A stretch of DNA of 64,000 nucleotides, taken from the NCBI RefSeq assembly GCF_025263485.1, contig NZ_CP079863.1, positions 1,798,001 through 1,862,000 of the forward strand, read 5' to 3'. A program made the position numbers and the translations under genes. The notes beneath the pieces were generated by a model. It did no database searches and was not told the DNA's origin. It was given only the letters and a program-made list of their open reading frames with translations. Position 1 is the stretch's first letter, and every line of letters begins with the position of its first letter. Positions 31,633 to 39,353 of the stretch are shown here, one piece after another. The DNA is from Mycobacterium sp. SMC-2. Lineage in GTDB: Bacteria > Actinomycetota > Actinomycetes > Mycobacteriales > Mycobacteriaceae.

Positions 31633-34520
31633 GGCAGGGCCGTCGGCGGTGACTCCTCTGCGGGCGTGAGCAACAGGGCGCGCACCAATCGGCGGGCCGC
31701 GTAGGGCCGCAGCATCTGACTGGCGGGCCGCGGGCGCACGGGATGCGGCCACCAGAACCAGCGGCCGAGCAGCGCGGCGATGGACGGCGTCATGAACGAG
31801 CGCACGATCAGGGTGTCGAACAGCAGGCCCAGGCCGATGGTGGTGCCGATCTGACCGATGATCTGCAGATCGCTGAACACGAACAGCGACATCGTCACGG
31901 CGAAGACCATGCCGGCGGCGGTCACCACCCCGCCGGTGCCGGCCATCGCGCGGATGATTCCGGTGTTCAAGCCGGCGCCGATTTCCTCTTTGAGCCGCGA
32001 GATCAGCAACAGGTTGTAGTCCGAGCCCACCGCCAGCAACAGCATGACCGACATCGCCAACACCAGCCAGTACAAATCCTTGCCGAGAATGTCCTGCCAG
32101 AGCAGCACGGACAGGCCGAACGAGGAGCCCAGGGACAGCAGCACCGTCCCCACGATGACCGCGGCGGCGATCAGGCTGCGGGTGACGATCATCATGATGA
32201 TCATGATGAGACTGATCGCGGCCACGGCGGCGATCAGCAGATCGTAGGTGGCGCCCTCTTGCAGGTCTTTGAACGTCGCGGCGACGCCGCCGATGGCGAT
32301 CGCGGCGCCCTGCATGGGAGTTCCCTTCATCGCCTCTCTTGCCGCCTGCTGGATCGGTTCGACGCGCGTGATGCCCTCGGGCGTCGCGGGATCGCCGTCC
32401 AGGGAGACGATGAAGCGGGCGGCCTTGCCGTCCGGCGACAAGAACATGCTCAGGCCGCGCTTGAAATCCGGATTGTCGAAGGCCGACTGGGGCAGGTAGA
32501 ACGAATCGTCCACCTGGGCGGCGTCAAAGTCCCGGGCCATCGCGCCGGGATCTTTGCTGTTCATCTCCTGTTCGGTGTAGAAGGTCGAAAGTGTGCCGTG
32601 CCAGACGACCAGGATGTCGCGCATGGTGGTCATCGACGAAATCATCGGCAGCATCTGCGCCCGCATCTCCGGCAGGAGCCGGGTGAGGACGTCCAGGTCC
32701 GTGACGAGGCCCTCCAATTTCTGGCTCAGCTGGTCGATGTTGTCGAAGGTGTCGAACACCGACCGGATGGCCCAGCAGGCGGGGATGTCGTAGCAATGTC
32801 TTTCCCAGTAGAAATAGCTGCCGATGGGCCGCAGGAAATCCGATAGGTCCGCCAGGTGATCCCTGATGGTGTCGGTGATGTCCGACATGTCGTGGGTGAG
32901 GTGATCCATGTCGACGGTGTTGTCGACGATTTCGCCCATGATTTGGTACATGCGCTGCATCGTTGCGATCGATACATCCATCGCGCGCTCCTGGACGACC
33001 ATGTCGTCCAGTCGGTCCTTCGTGAATTGCATGTTCTCGGCATTCATCACGGCTTGCATGCTGATGATGAAAGGAATCGAAGTCTGTTTGATGGACGTTC
33101 CCAGGGGCCGGGTTATCGACGTCACCTGGGCGATTCCGGGGCTGTGAAAGACGGCTTTCGCGATCTTGTCCAGGACCAGCATGTCCACCGGATCCCGCAT
33201 GTCGTGATCGGATTCGATCAAAAGCACCTCGGGGTTCAGCCGGGCCGGCGAGAAGTGCCGAGCCGCGGCCGCAGCCCCGACATTGGACGGCATGCCGGCG
33301 GACATGAACCTGCGCAGATCGTAAGTCGTCGTGTAATTCGGCAGGGCCAGCAGGCCGACCGACGCCACCAGGCAGGTCCCCACGAGCACCGGGCCGGGCC
33401 AGCGGACGATCGCGGTGCCCACGCGGCGCCACCGCCGTGTGTTCAGCCTCCGCCTGGGGTCGAAGAACCCGAAGAAGCTGGCGACGGTGAGCGCCGCGGG
33501 TCCGAGCGTGAGCGCGGCGAGGACCGCGACCAACATGCCCACCGCGCAGGGCGGGCCGAGCGTCCTGAAGTACGGCAGCCGGGCAAGGCTCAGGCATGAC
33601 ATGGCGCCGGCGATGGTCAGGCCCGAGCCCAGGATCACGTGCGCGGTCCCACGAAACATGCTGAAGAACGCGGCATTCCGGTCTTCGCCCGCGTAGCGCG
33701 CCTCGTGGTAACGGCCGAGCATGAAAATCGCGTAGTCCGTGCTGGCGGCGATCGCCAGCAGGGTAAGCAAGTTCGTTGCGAAGGTCGAAAGGCCGAAAAC
33801 GTTGTGATACGCGAGAAAGGCGACGACCCCGCGAATCGCCCCCAGCTCGATGCCGACCATGACCAGAACGAGAACCATGGTGACCACGGATCGGTAGATG
33901 AAGAGCAACATCACCGCGATCACCGAGGTGGTGATCAGGGTGACCTTGGCCACGCTCTCGTCGCCGGCCTCAGTCTGATCGGCGATCAGCGCGTACGGAC
34001 CGGTGACGTATGCCTTGAGCCCGCGTGGCGCCTGTGTGCTGTCCACGATGTGTCGGACGGCGTGAACCGAGTCGTATGCTTGCGTTTCGTTGGTGCCGAC
34101 GAGGTACACCACGACGTACGCGGCCTTGCCATCCGGGCTTTGCGCTCCCCCTGCGGTCAGCGGATCACTCCAGAAGTCCTGAATGTGGGCGACGTGCCCG
34201 GTGTCCGCGGAAAGCTTGCGCATCAACTCGTTGTAGAACCGGTGCGCATCGTTATCGAGTGGCTTGTCGCCCTCCAGCACGATCGTCACCCGGTTGTTGG
34301 AATCGAACTCGTGGAACAGCTGACCCACCCGCATGATCGCCTGAACCGCAGCGGCGTCTTTCGGGCTCAGCGATACCGAGTGCGCTTTGCCGACCACTTC
34401 CAGCTGGGGGATGGCGATATTGAGAAAGGCGGTGAGCCCCAGCCATAACAGGACGATCGGCACCGCAAAGCGGGTGATCATCCGCGGCAGAAAGGGCGCG
34501 TTGCCCAGTCCGGTATTCAC
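31629..34520 (-). CDS. MmpL-family RND transporter, cassette copy 2 (no mmpS)
   Basis: This is a 963-residue MmpL with the same architecture as the copy at 25188: TM4 [16 protein letters not shown] and TM10 [15 protein letters not shown] with the proton-relay Asp-Tyr pairs. The GTG at 34520 has the ribosome site AGGAG 10 bp upstream. No mmpS precedes it, so it may use the MmpS of copy 1 or work alone (inference). Divergence from copy 1 is concentrated in the N-terminus, the first periplasmic loop and around a 30-residue stretch near residue 500; the C-terminal 110 residues are practically the same, suggesting gene conversion. Confidence 0.93.
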   Translation of the reverse strand: MNTGLGNAPFLPRMITRFAVPIVLLWLGLTAFLNIAIPQLEVVGKAHSVSLSPKDAAAVQAIMRVGQLFHEFDSNNRVTIVLEGDKPLDNDAHRFYNELMRKLSADTGHVAHIQDFWSDPLTAGGAQSPDGKAAYVVVYLVGTNETQAYDSVHAVRHIVDSTQAPRGLKAYVTGPYALIADQTEAGDESVAKVTLITTSVIAVMLLFIYRSVVTMVLVLVMVGIELGAIRGVVAFLAYHNVFGLSTFATNLLTLLAIAASTDYAIFMLGRYHEARYAGEDRNAAFFSMFRGTAHVILGSGLTIAGAMSCLSLARLPYFRTLGPPCAVGMLVAVLAALTLGPAALTVASFFGFFDPRRRLNTRRWRRVGTAIVRWPGPVLVGTCLVASVGLLALPNYTTTYDLRRFMSAGMPSNVGAAAAARHFSPARLNPEVLLIESDHDMRDPVDMLVLDKIAKAVFHSPGIAQVTSITRPLGTSIKQTSIPFIISMQAVMNAENMQFTKDRLDDMVVQERAMDVSIATMQRMYQIMGEIVDNTVDMDHLTHDMSDITDTIRDHLADLSDFLRPIGSYFYWERHCYDIPACWAIRSVFDTFDNIDQLSQKLEGLVTDLDVLTRLLPEMRAQMLPMISSMTTMRDILVVWHGTLSTFYTEQEMNSKDPGAMARDFDAAQVDDSFYLPQSAFDNPDFKRGLSMFLSPDGKAARFIVSLDGDPATPEGITRVEPIQQAAREAMKGTPMQGAAIAIGGVAATFKDLQEGATYDLLIAAVAAISLIMIIMMIVTRSLIAAAVIVGTVLLSLGSSFGLSVLLWQDILGKDLYWLVLAMSVMLLLAVGSDYNLLLISRLKEEIGAGLNTGIIRAMAGTGGVVTAAGMVFAVTMSLFVFSDLQIIGQIGTTIGLGLLFDTLIVRSFMTPSIAALLGRWFWWPHPVRPRPASQMLRPYAARRLVRALLLTPAEESPPTALP

Positions 34521-34557
34521 CCTGCCGCGGCTCCTTTAAGAGGTTCGGCTAGAGAGC

Positions 34558-34621
34558 GCCCATCGCGGCGAAGGTACACCTCCGATGGGCTATGGCAACT
34601 TGTATTTCGGCGAATCGTTAT
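34558..34621 (-). promoter_or_regulatory. Inverted repeat and conserved element upstream of the second mmpL
   Basis: The arms GCCCATCG (34558-34565) and CGATGGGC (34583-34590) are a perfect 8-bp inverted repeat with a 17-bp spacer. ATTTCGGCGAATCGTTAT (34604-34621) matches the mmpS upstream element at 28591-28608 in 16 of 18 bases. It lies 38-101 bp before the GTG. Confidence 0.45.
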
Positions 34622-34646
34622 GTTTGTCGCCGTTCGGCGAGGGCGG

Positions 34647-35969
34647 CTACACCTCGCGGAGCACGCTGCGCAGGATGGATTCGATGGTGTCGAACTCGGC
34701 CTGACCGCTGATCAGCGGCGGCGCCACCTGGACGACGGGATCGCCGCGGTCATCGGCGCGGCAATACAGGCCCGCCTCGAACAGCGCGGGCGAGACGTAG
34801 CCGTGCAGCAGGCGTTCGCATTCCTGCGCGCTGAACGTTTCCTTGGTCGCCTTGTCCTTGACCAGCTCGATGCCATAGAAGTAGCCCTCGCCGCGGACGT
34901 CGCCGACGATCGGCAGGTCGTACAGCCGCTCCAGGGTGGCGCGGAAGGCCGAAGCGTGTTGCCTGACGCGGTCGTTGAGGCCCTCGCGTTCGAAGATGTC
35001 GAGGTTGGCCAGCGCCACGGCCGTCGAAACCGGGTGTCCGCCAAAGGTATAGCCGTGCGGGAAGATGGTGGCGCCGTCGTTGAACGGCTCGAACAATCGC
35101 TCGCTGGCGATCATCGCGCCCAGCGGCGAGTAGCCCGACGTCAGGCCCTTGGCGCAGGTGATCATGTCGGGCACGTAGCCGAAGTCGTCACAGGCGAACA
35201 TCGAGCCGATCCGGCCGAACGCGCAGATCACCTCGTCGGAGACCAGCAGCACGTCGTATTCGTCGCAGATCTGGCGAACCCGTTCGAAATAGCCCGGCGG
35301 AGGGGGGATGGCGCCGCCCGCGTTCTGCACCGGCTCCAGGAACACCGCGGCGACGGTGTCGGGGCCCTCGAACTCGATCGCCTCGGCGATGCGGTCGGCG
35401 GCCCATCGCCCAAACGCCTTGGGGTCGTTGGCGAACGGCTCGGGGGCGCGGTAGAAGTTCGTGTTGGGCACCCGGAAGCCGCCCGGCGTCACCGGTTCGA
35501 ATGGCGCCTTGTACGCCGGCAGGCCGGTGATCGCCAGGGCGCCCTGGGTGGTGCCGTGGTAGGCGATCGACCGCGAAATCACCTTGTGCTTACCGGGTTT
35601 GCCGGTCAGCTTGAAGTACTGTTTGGCCAGCTTCCACGCGGTTTCCACGGCCTCGGTCCCGCCAGTGGTGAAGAACACCCGGTTGAGGTCGCCCGGGGCG
35701 TAACGCGCGAGGCGCTCGGCGAGTTCGATGGCGGTCGGGGTGGCATAGCCCCAGAGCGGGAAGTACGCCAGCGTGCTCGCCTGCCGGGCCGCGACCTCGG
35801 CGAGTTCGGTGCGACCGTGGCCGACCTGGACGGTGAACAGCCCGGACAGCGCGTCGAGGTAGCTCTTGCCACGGTCGTCGAAGATCGTCACGCCGTCGCC
35901 ACGGACGATGATCGGCGGCGTGATGCCGGCGCTGTGCCGGGCGAAGTGCAGCCACAGGTGCTCTGTCAT
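34647..35969 (-). CDS. Class III PLP-dependent aminotransferase (Rv3329-like)
   Basis: This is a 440-residue omega-amino-acid/pyruvate-type aminotransferase of fold type I. Signatures are GLFTVQVGHGR, the PLP phosphate site TTGGTEAVETAWKLAKQY, AYHGTTQGAL, FLEPVQNAGG, the DE of LLVSDEVICAFGRIG and the PLP lysine in ITCAKGLTSGYSPLGA. The ATG at 35969 is preferred because a TAGGCT (35985-35980 on this strand) sits 10 bp upstream as a -10. An alternative ATG at 35999 would add 10 residues and lie inside the tandem repeat. It diverges from sigJ. Substrate unknown; a polyamine or beta-amino acid is plausible. Confidence 0.92.
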   Translation of the reverse strand: MTEHLWLHFARHSAGITPPIIVRGDGVTIFDDRGKSYLDALSGLFTVQVGHGRTELAEVAARQASTLAYFPLWGYATPTAIELAERLARYAPGDLNRVFFTTGGTEAVETAWKLAKQYFKLTGKPGKHKVISRSIAYHGTTQGALAITGLPAYKAPFEPVTPGGFRVPNTNFYRAPEPFANDPKAFGRWAADRIAEAIEFEGPDTVAAVFLEPVQNAGGAIPPPPGYFERVRQICDEYDVLLVSDEVICAFGRIGSMFACDDFGYVPDMITCAKGLTSGYSPLGAMIASERLFEPFNDGATIFPHGYTFGGHPVSTAVALANLDIFEREGLNDRVRQHASAFRATLERLYDLPIVGDVRGEGYFYGIELVKDKATKETFSAQECERLLHGYVSPALFEAGLYCRADDRGDPVVQVAPPLISGQAEFDTIESILRSVLREV

Positions 35970-35987
35970 GTTGTGTGCGAGCCTAAC

Positions 35988-36101
35988 GCTGGGTTTCATG
36001 GCCCGGCTCCTTACTCGCGCCGTTCCGGCGCTCGCCGTCGCCGCGCTGGGTTTCATGGCCCGGCTCCTTACTCGCGCCTTTCCGGCGCTCGCCGTCGCCG
36101 C
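35988..36101. repeat. 57-bp tandem duplication between divergent genes (VNTR candidate)
   Basis: Two units, 35988-36044 and 36045-36101, are identical except for one base (GTTCC versus TTTCC). Each begins GCTGGGTTTCATGGCCCGGC. They fill the intergenic region between the aminotransferase and sigJ promoters. Confidence 0.92.
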
Positions 36102-36103
36102 GC

Positions 36104-36109
36104 TAGGCT
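36104..36109 (+). promoter_or_regulatory. Probable -10 of sigJ (leaderless)
   Basis: TAGGCT fits TANNNT and ends 6 bp before the sigJ ATG, so the mRNA likely begins at the start codon. It lies directly after the second 57-bp repeat unit, whose copy number would therefore change the sequence feeding the -35 region. Confidence 0.45.
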
Positions 36110-36115
36110 CGCTGC

Positions 36116-37018
36116 ATGACCGCAGCGCAGCAGGTCAGCGAATTCGAGTCCCTGCGGCCGCATCTCATGTCGGTCGCCTACCGCCTCACCGGCACGGTGG
36201 CCGATGCGGAGGACATCGTGCAGGACGCCTGGCTGCGGTGGGTCGGGCAGGGCGCCGACATCACCGACCTGCGGGCCTGGCTGACCACCGTGGTGAGCCG
36301 GCTGGCCCTGGACAAGTTGCGCTCGGCCGCGCACCGGCGCGAGACCTACACCGGCAACTGGCTGCCGGAGCCGGTGGTGACCGATCTCGGCGGCGCGGAT
36401 CCCCTGGCGGCCGTGGTGGCCCGCGAGGATGCCCGGTTCGCGGCGATGGTGGTGCTGGAGCGCCTCTCGCCCGATCAGCGGGTCGCGTTCGTGCTGCACG
36501 ACGGGTTCGCGGTGCCGTTCGCCGAAATCGCCGACGTGCTGGGCACCACCGAGGCGGCCGCCCGGCAGTCGGCGTCGCGGGCCCGCAAGGCCGTCAGCGC
36601 CGAGCCACCGCCCGAGCCCGACCCGTCGCACGCCGAGGTGGTCGGCCGGCTGATGGCCGCGATGGCCGCCGGCGACCTGGACACCGTCGTTTCGCTGCTG
36701 CATCCCGACGTCACCTTCACCGGTGATTCGAATGGCAAGGCGCCCACCGCCGTTCAGGTCATCCACGGCCCGGACAAGGTGGTGCGGTTCATGCTGGGCC
36801 TGGCGCAGCGCTACGGGCCGGCGATGTTCAGCTCGTATCAGCTGGGACTGGTCAACGGCGAACTGGGGATCTACACGGCCGGCTGCCCCGCGTCCGACGG
36901 GTATCGGGAGATGATGCCGCGGATCACGGCGATCACCGTGCGCGACGGAAAGGTCTGCGCCCTATGGGATATAGCCAACCCGGAGAAGTTCACCGGCTCC
37001 CCGCTGCGACGGCCCTGA
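36116..37018 (+). CDS. sigJ: ECF41-type RNA polymerase sigma factor
   Basis: This is a 300-residue extracytoplasmic-function sigma factor with region 2 (AYRLTGTVADAEDIVQDAWLRW), region 4 (LSPDQRVAFVLHDGFAVPFAEIADVLGTT) and the C-terminal SnoaL-like domain that autoregulates ECF41 members. The WLPEP linker is present. The usual DGGG(K/R) motif reads DSNGK, and NPDKL reads NPEKF. ECF41 genes are typically linked to carboxymuconolactone decarboxylase-family, oxidoreductase or epimerase genes; the CMD gene at 37912 fits. Its final 57 bp overlap the convergent racemase-like gene. In M. tuberculosis SigJ is linked to peroxide resistance. Confidence 0.93.
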   Translation: MTAAQQVSEFESLRPHLMSVAYRLTGTVADAEDIVQDAWLRWVGQGADITDLRAWLTTVVSRLALDKLRSAAHRRETYTGNWLPEPVVTDLGGADPLAAVVAREDARFAAMVVLERLSPDQRVAFVLHDGFAVPFAEIADVLGTTEAAARQSASRARKAVSAEPPPEPDPSHAEVVGRLMAAMAAGDLDTVVSLLHPDVTFTGDSNGKAPTAVQVIHGPDKVVRFMLGLAQRYGPAMFSSYQLGLVNGELGIYTAGCPASDGYREMMPRITAITVRDGKVCALWDIANPEKFTGSPLRRP

Positions 37019-37771
37019 GGCCGGGTCGGCGCCGGTCGGGGCGGGATCCAGCAGCGCGCGACACGATTCGTCGACCAGCGCGCTCACGCTGTCGATGACG
37101 GGCTTACCCGCCATCTTCGTGTCGACCACACCGGAGAATTCGGCGCAGTCGAGCACCACCGCGTCCACGCCTTCGCTGAGGTTGGTGACGGCCCGCAGGA
37201 AGCTCGCGGGGACCGGGACCGGAGTCGCGGACCAGCGCAGTGACTCGATGAACCGGTCGATCACCTCCTGATCGTGGGCGGCCGGTGCCACGACGGTGAT
37301 GCCGGCGTCGGCCAAGCCGCGCTCGTAGGCGGCGGAGGCCACCATGATGCTCGACGCGAGAAGGCCGACACGGCGGGCGTTCAGCCGTCGCAGCGCCTTA
37401 CCCGTCGCTTCGACCATCCCGATGCACGTAGATGTGGCGATCGAGGGATCGACCGTGGTGGCGTTGCACGCGACGGCGATCACGTCCGCGCCGCTTCCAG
37501 CGAGGGATCGACATGTCCGGGCCACGAGATGCCGCAGCGCTTCGGAGTTCTCGGGCCGCACTGCGCCGGCCGAGGCCACCTCGACGAGACGCCGCTGCAC
37601 CGAGATGCTGTGCACCACCACGTCCGGAGACGAACCGCCCGTGAGCGCCCGGTGCTTGTCGCACAGCAGTCGGTAGAACCGGGCGGTGGTGTGGGGGCCC
37701 AGCCCATCGACCACACCCAGCCGCCGTTGCCGCGCCGGCTGATGGGACGGGGGGGCGATGAGTTGGTCCAT
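36962..37771 (-). CDS. Aspartate/glutamate racemase-family protein
   Basis: This is a 269-residue two-domain protein of the Asp/Glu racemase superfamily. The two catalytic cysteines are present in AVACNATTVDPS and VVLDCAEFSGVVD, the second departing from the usual GCTE. The N-terminus has LGVVDGLGPHTTARFYRLL, like YgeA/aspartate racemases. It would interconvert D/L-aspartate, D/L-glutamate or a related acid. The C-terminal 57 bp overlap the 3' end of sigJ on the other strand. The start at 37771 (ATG) is not secured by a strong ribosome site. Context suggests SigJ-associated function, but that is speculative. Confidence 0.8.
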   Translation of the reverse strand: MDQLIAPPSHQPARQRRLGVVDGLGPHTTARFYRLLCDKHRALTGGSSPDVVVHSISVQRRLVEVASAGAVRPENSEALRHLVARTCRSLAGSGADVIAVACNATTVDPSIATSTCIGMVEATGKALRRLNARRVGLLASSIMVASAAYERGLADAGITVVAPAAHDQEVIDRFIESLRWSATPVPVPASFLRAVTNLSEGVDAVVLDCAEFSGVVDTKMAGKPVIDSVSALVDESCRALLDPAPTGADPASGPSQRGAGELLRVGYIP

Positions 37772-37911
37772 TTCGGTTCTCCCGGTCCGGTCCCGTGCGA
37801 TGCGTTTCGCATCTTGGGCTCACGATAACTCTCCCCGTCAGCCCGGGCGATGTCTTTCCACCATTCGGCTCCTCGTTGCAGGATTCGTCTTTCCCCAGTT
37901 CGGACGATCCG

Positions 37912-38511
37912 TTAGTCCACCGATTGGGGGAGCTCGTCGGCCCACGGCACGCGGCAGGCGTCACCGGAACTGAAGCCCTGCTCGGTGATGCCCAGCGCGG
38001 TGTTCATCCGGGCCCGCATGTTCTCCACGCCGATCTGGTAGGTCAGCTCGATTACGCCGGCGTCGCCGAACCGGGCGCGCAGGTCGGCGACCTGCTCGTC
38101 GGTGACGGTGTGCGGGTCGGTCGTCATCGCGTCGGCGTAGCGGATCGCCGCGCGCTCGTCGTCGGTAAAAAGCGGTGAGCTGGCGTAATCGTCGATGTCT
38201 TTGAGTCGCTCGATGTCCAGGCCGTCCAGGCGCTGCAGCATGGACCCAAAGTCGACGCACCATGAACAGCCGATGGCGCGCGCGGTCCACAACACCGCCA
38301 GCTCACGCACGCTGACGGGCAGTGCCTTCGACGCCCGGTCGACCATCGTTTCGTGCACGGCGCCGGCGACCATCAGCTTGCGATGGTGGGCGGTCACGGC
38401 GAAGGGTTCGGGGACCTCGCCGAAGCGCCGCCTGGCGTACCGGTACATGGCGCGGGTCAGCAGCCCGGTGCGCCGCGGGGGAAGGGGTTCGATGCGGGTT
38501 TTCTGTGTCAT
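37912..38511 (-). CDS. Carboxymuconolactone decarboxylase / AhpD-like protein
   Basis: This is a 199-residue all-helical CMD-family protein with the AhpD-type redox motif CSWC (in AIGCSWCVDFG), suggesting thiol-based peroxide or alkylhydroperoxidase activity. ATG at 38511 follows the upstream AGGGG, and the open frame extending toward 39453 is only a shadow of sdh genes. Genes of this family are standard partners of ECF41 sigma factors, so it is the best candidate SigJ target here (inference). Transcribed leftward toward the racemase gene; 140 bp lie between them. Confidence 0.9.
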   Translation of the reverse strand: MTQKTRIEPLPPRRTGLLTRAMYRYARRRFGEVPEPFAVTAHHRKLMVAGAVHETMVDRASKALPVSVRELAVLWTARAIGCSWCVDFGSMLQRLDGLDIERLKDIDDYASSPLFTDDERAAIRYADAMTTDPHTVTDEQVADLRARFGDAGVIELTYQIGVENMRARMNTALGITEQGFSSGDACRVPWADELPQSVD

Positions 38512-38564
38512 ACCCCTCAGACGAGACAGATCGCCGGGTTGTGACGAGCAGACGCTCGCGCCGA

Positions 38565-39353
38565 TTAGCGCGAAAACATCAGCGCGCGCTTGACCTCCTG
38601 GATCGCCTTGGTGACCTGGATGCCGCGCGGGCAGCACTCGGTGCAATTGAACGTGGTGCGGCAGCGCCATACGCCGTCGACCTCGTTGAGGATGTCGAGG
38701 CGCTCGGCGGCGGCCTCGTCGCGGCTGTCGAAGATGAAGCGGTGCGCGTTGACGATCGCCGCCGGCCCGTAGTAGCTGCCCTCGTGCCAGAAGATCGGGC
38801 AGCTGGTGGTGCACGCCGCACACAGGATGCACTTGGTGGTGTCGTCGTAGCGGGCGCGGTCGGTGGGGCTCTGAATGCGTTCCCGGGTAGGCGGATTCCC
38901 GCTGGTGACCAGGTAGGGCTTGACCGCGCGGTAGGCGTCGAAGAACGGCTCCATGTCGACCACCAGGTCCTTTTCCACCGGCAGCCCGCGGATCGGCTCG
39001 ACCGTGACGGTGAGCCCCCCCTTTTTGGCCTTGCGCCGGTCTCCTGGCAGCAGGTCGCGCATCAGCACCTTGCACGCCAGCCGGTTCATCCCGTTGATGC
39101 GCATGGCGTCCGAGCCGCACACCCCGTGGGCGCAGGAGCGCCGGAAGGTCAGCGTCCCGTCCAGGTAGCTCTTGATGTAGATCAGCAGGTTGAGCAGCCG
39201 GTCGCTGGGCAGGCAGGGCACCCGAAAGCTCTGCCAGCCACCGGTTTCGGCGAAGGCGTCGGGGTTGTCGGGGTTGAACCGGGCGATTTTGAGGGTCACC
39301 ATCACCGCGCCCTCGGGAACGGGCGGCAAGGGCGGCTCCACTTCGGCGGACAT
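38565..39353 (-). CDS. sdhB: Succinate dehydrogenase iron-sulfur subunit
   Basis: SdhB carries electrons from FAD in SdhA to menaquinone in the membrane subunits. Its 262 residues contain the plant-type ferredoxin [2Fe-2S] ligands (RRSCAHGVCGSDAM, RLAC) and the C-terminal [4Fe-4S]/[3Fe-4S] ligands (CILCAACTTSCP and FNCTECCPRGI). ATG at 39353 overlaps the sdhA stop by one base (TGATG), so it is the last gene of sdhC-D-A-B. It is peripheral on the cytoplasmic side. Confidence 0.98.
   Translation of the reverse strand: MSAEVEPPLPPVPEGAVMVTLKIARFNPDNPDAFAETGGWQSFRVPCLPSDRLLNLLIYIKSYLDGTLTFRRSCAHGVCGSDAMRINGMNRLACKVLMRDLLPGDRRKAKKGGLTVTVEPIRGLPVEKDLVVDMEPFFDAYRAVKPYLVTSGNPPTRERIQSPTDRARYDDTTKCILCAACTTSCPIFWHEGSYYGPAAIVNAHRFIFDSRDEAAAERLDILNEVDGVWRCRTTFNCTECCPRGIQVTKAIQEVKRALMFSR

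Noticed and set aside
37917..37930. CCCCCAATCGGTGG as a third full copy of the MFS operator pair
   Set aside because: Only one half is present; there is no second site 34 bp away, and it lies in coding sequence, so it is listed only as a weak resemblance.
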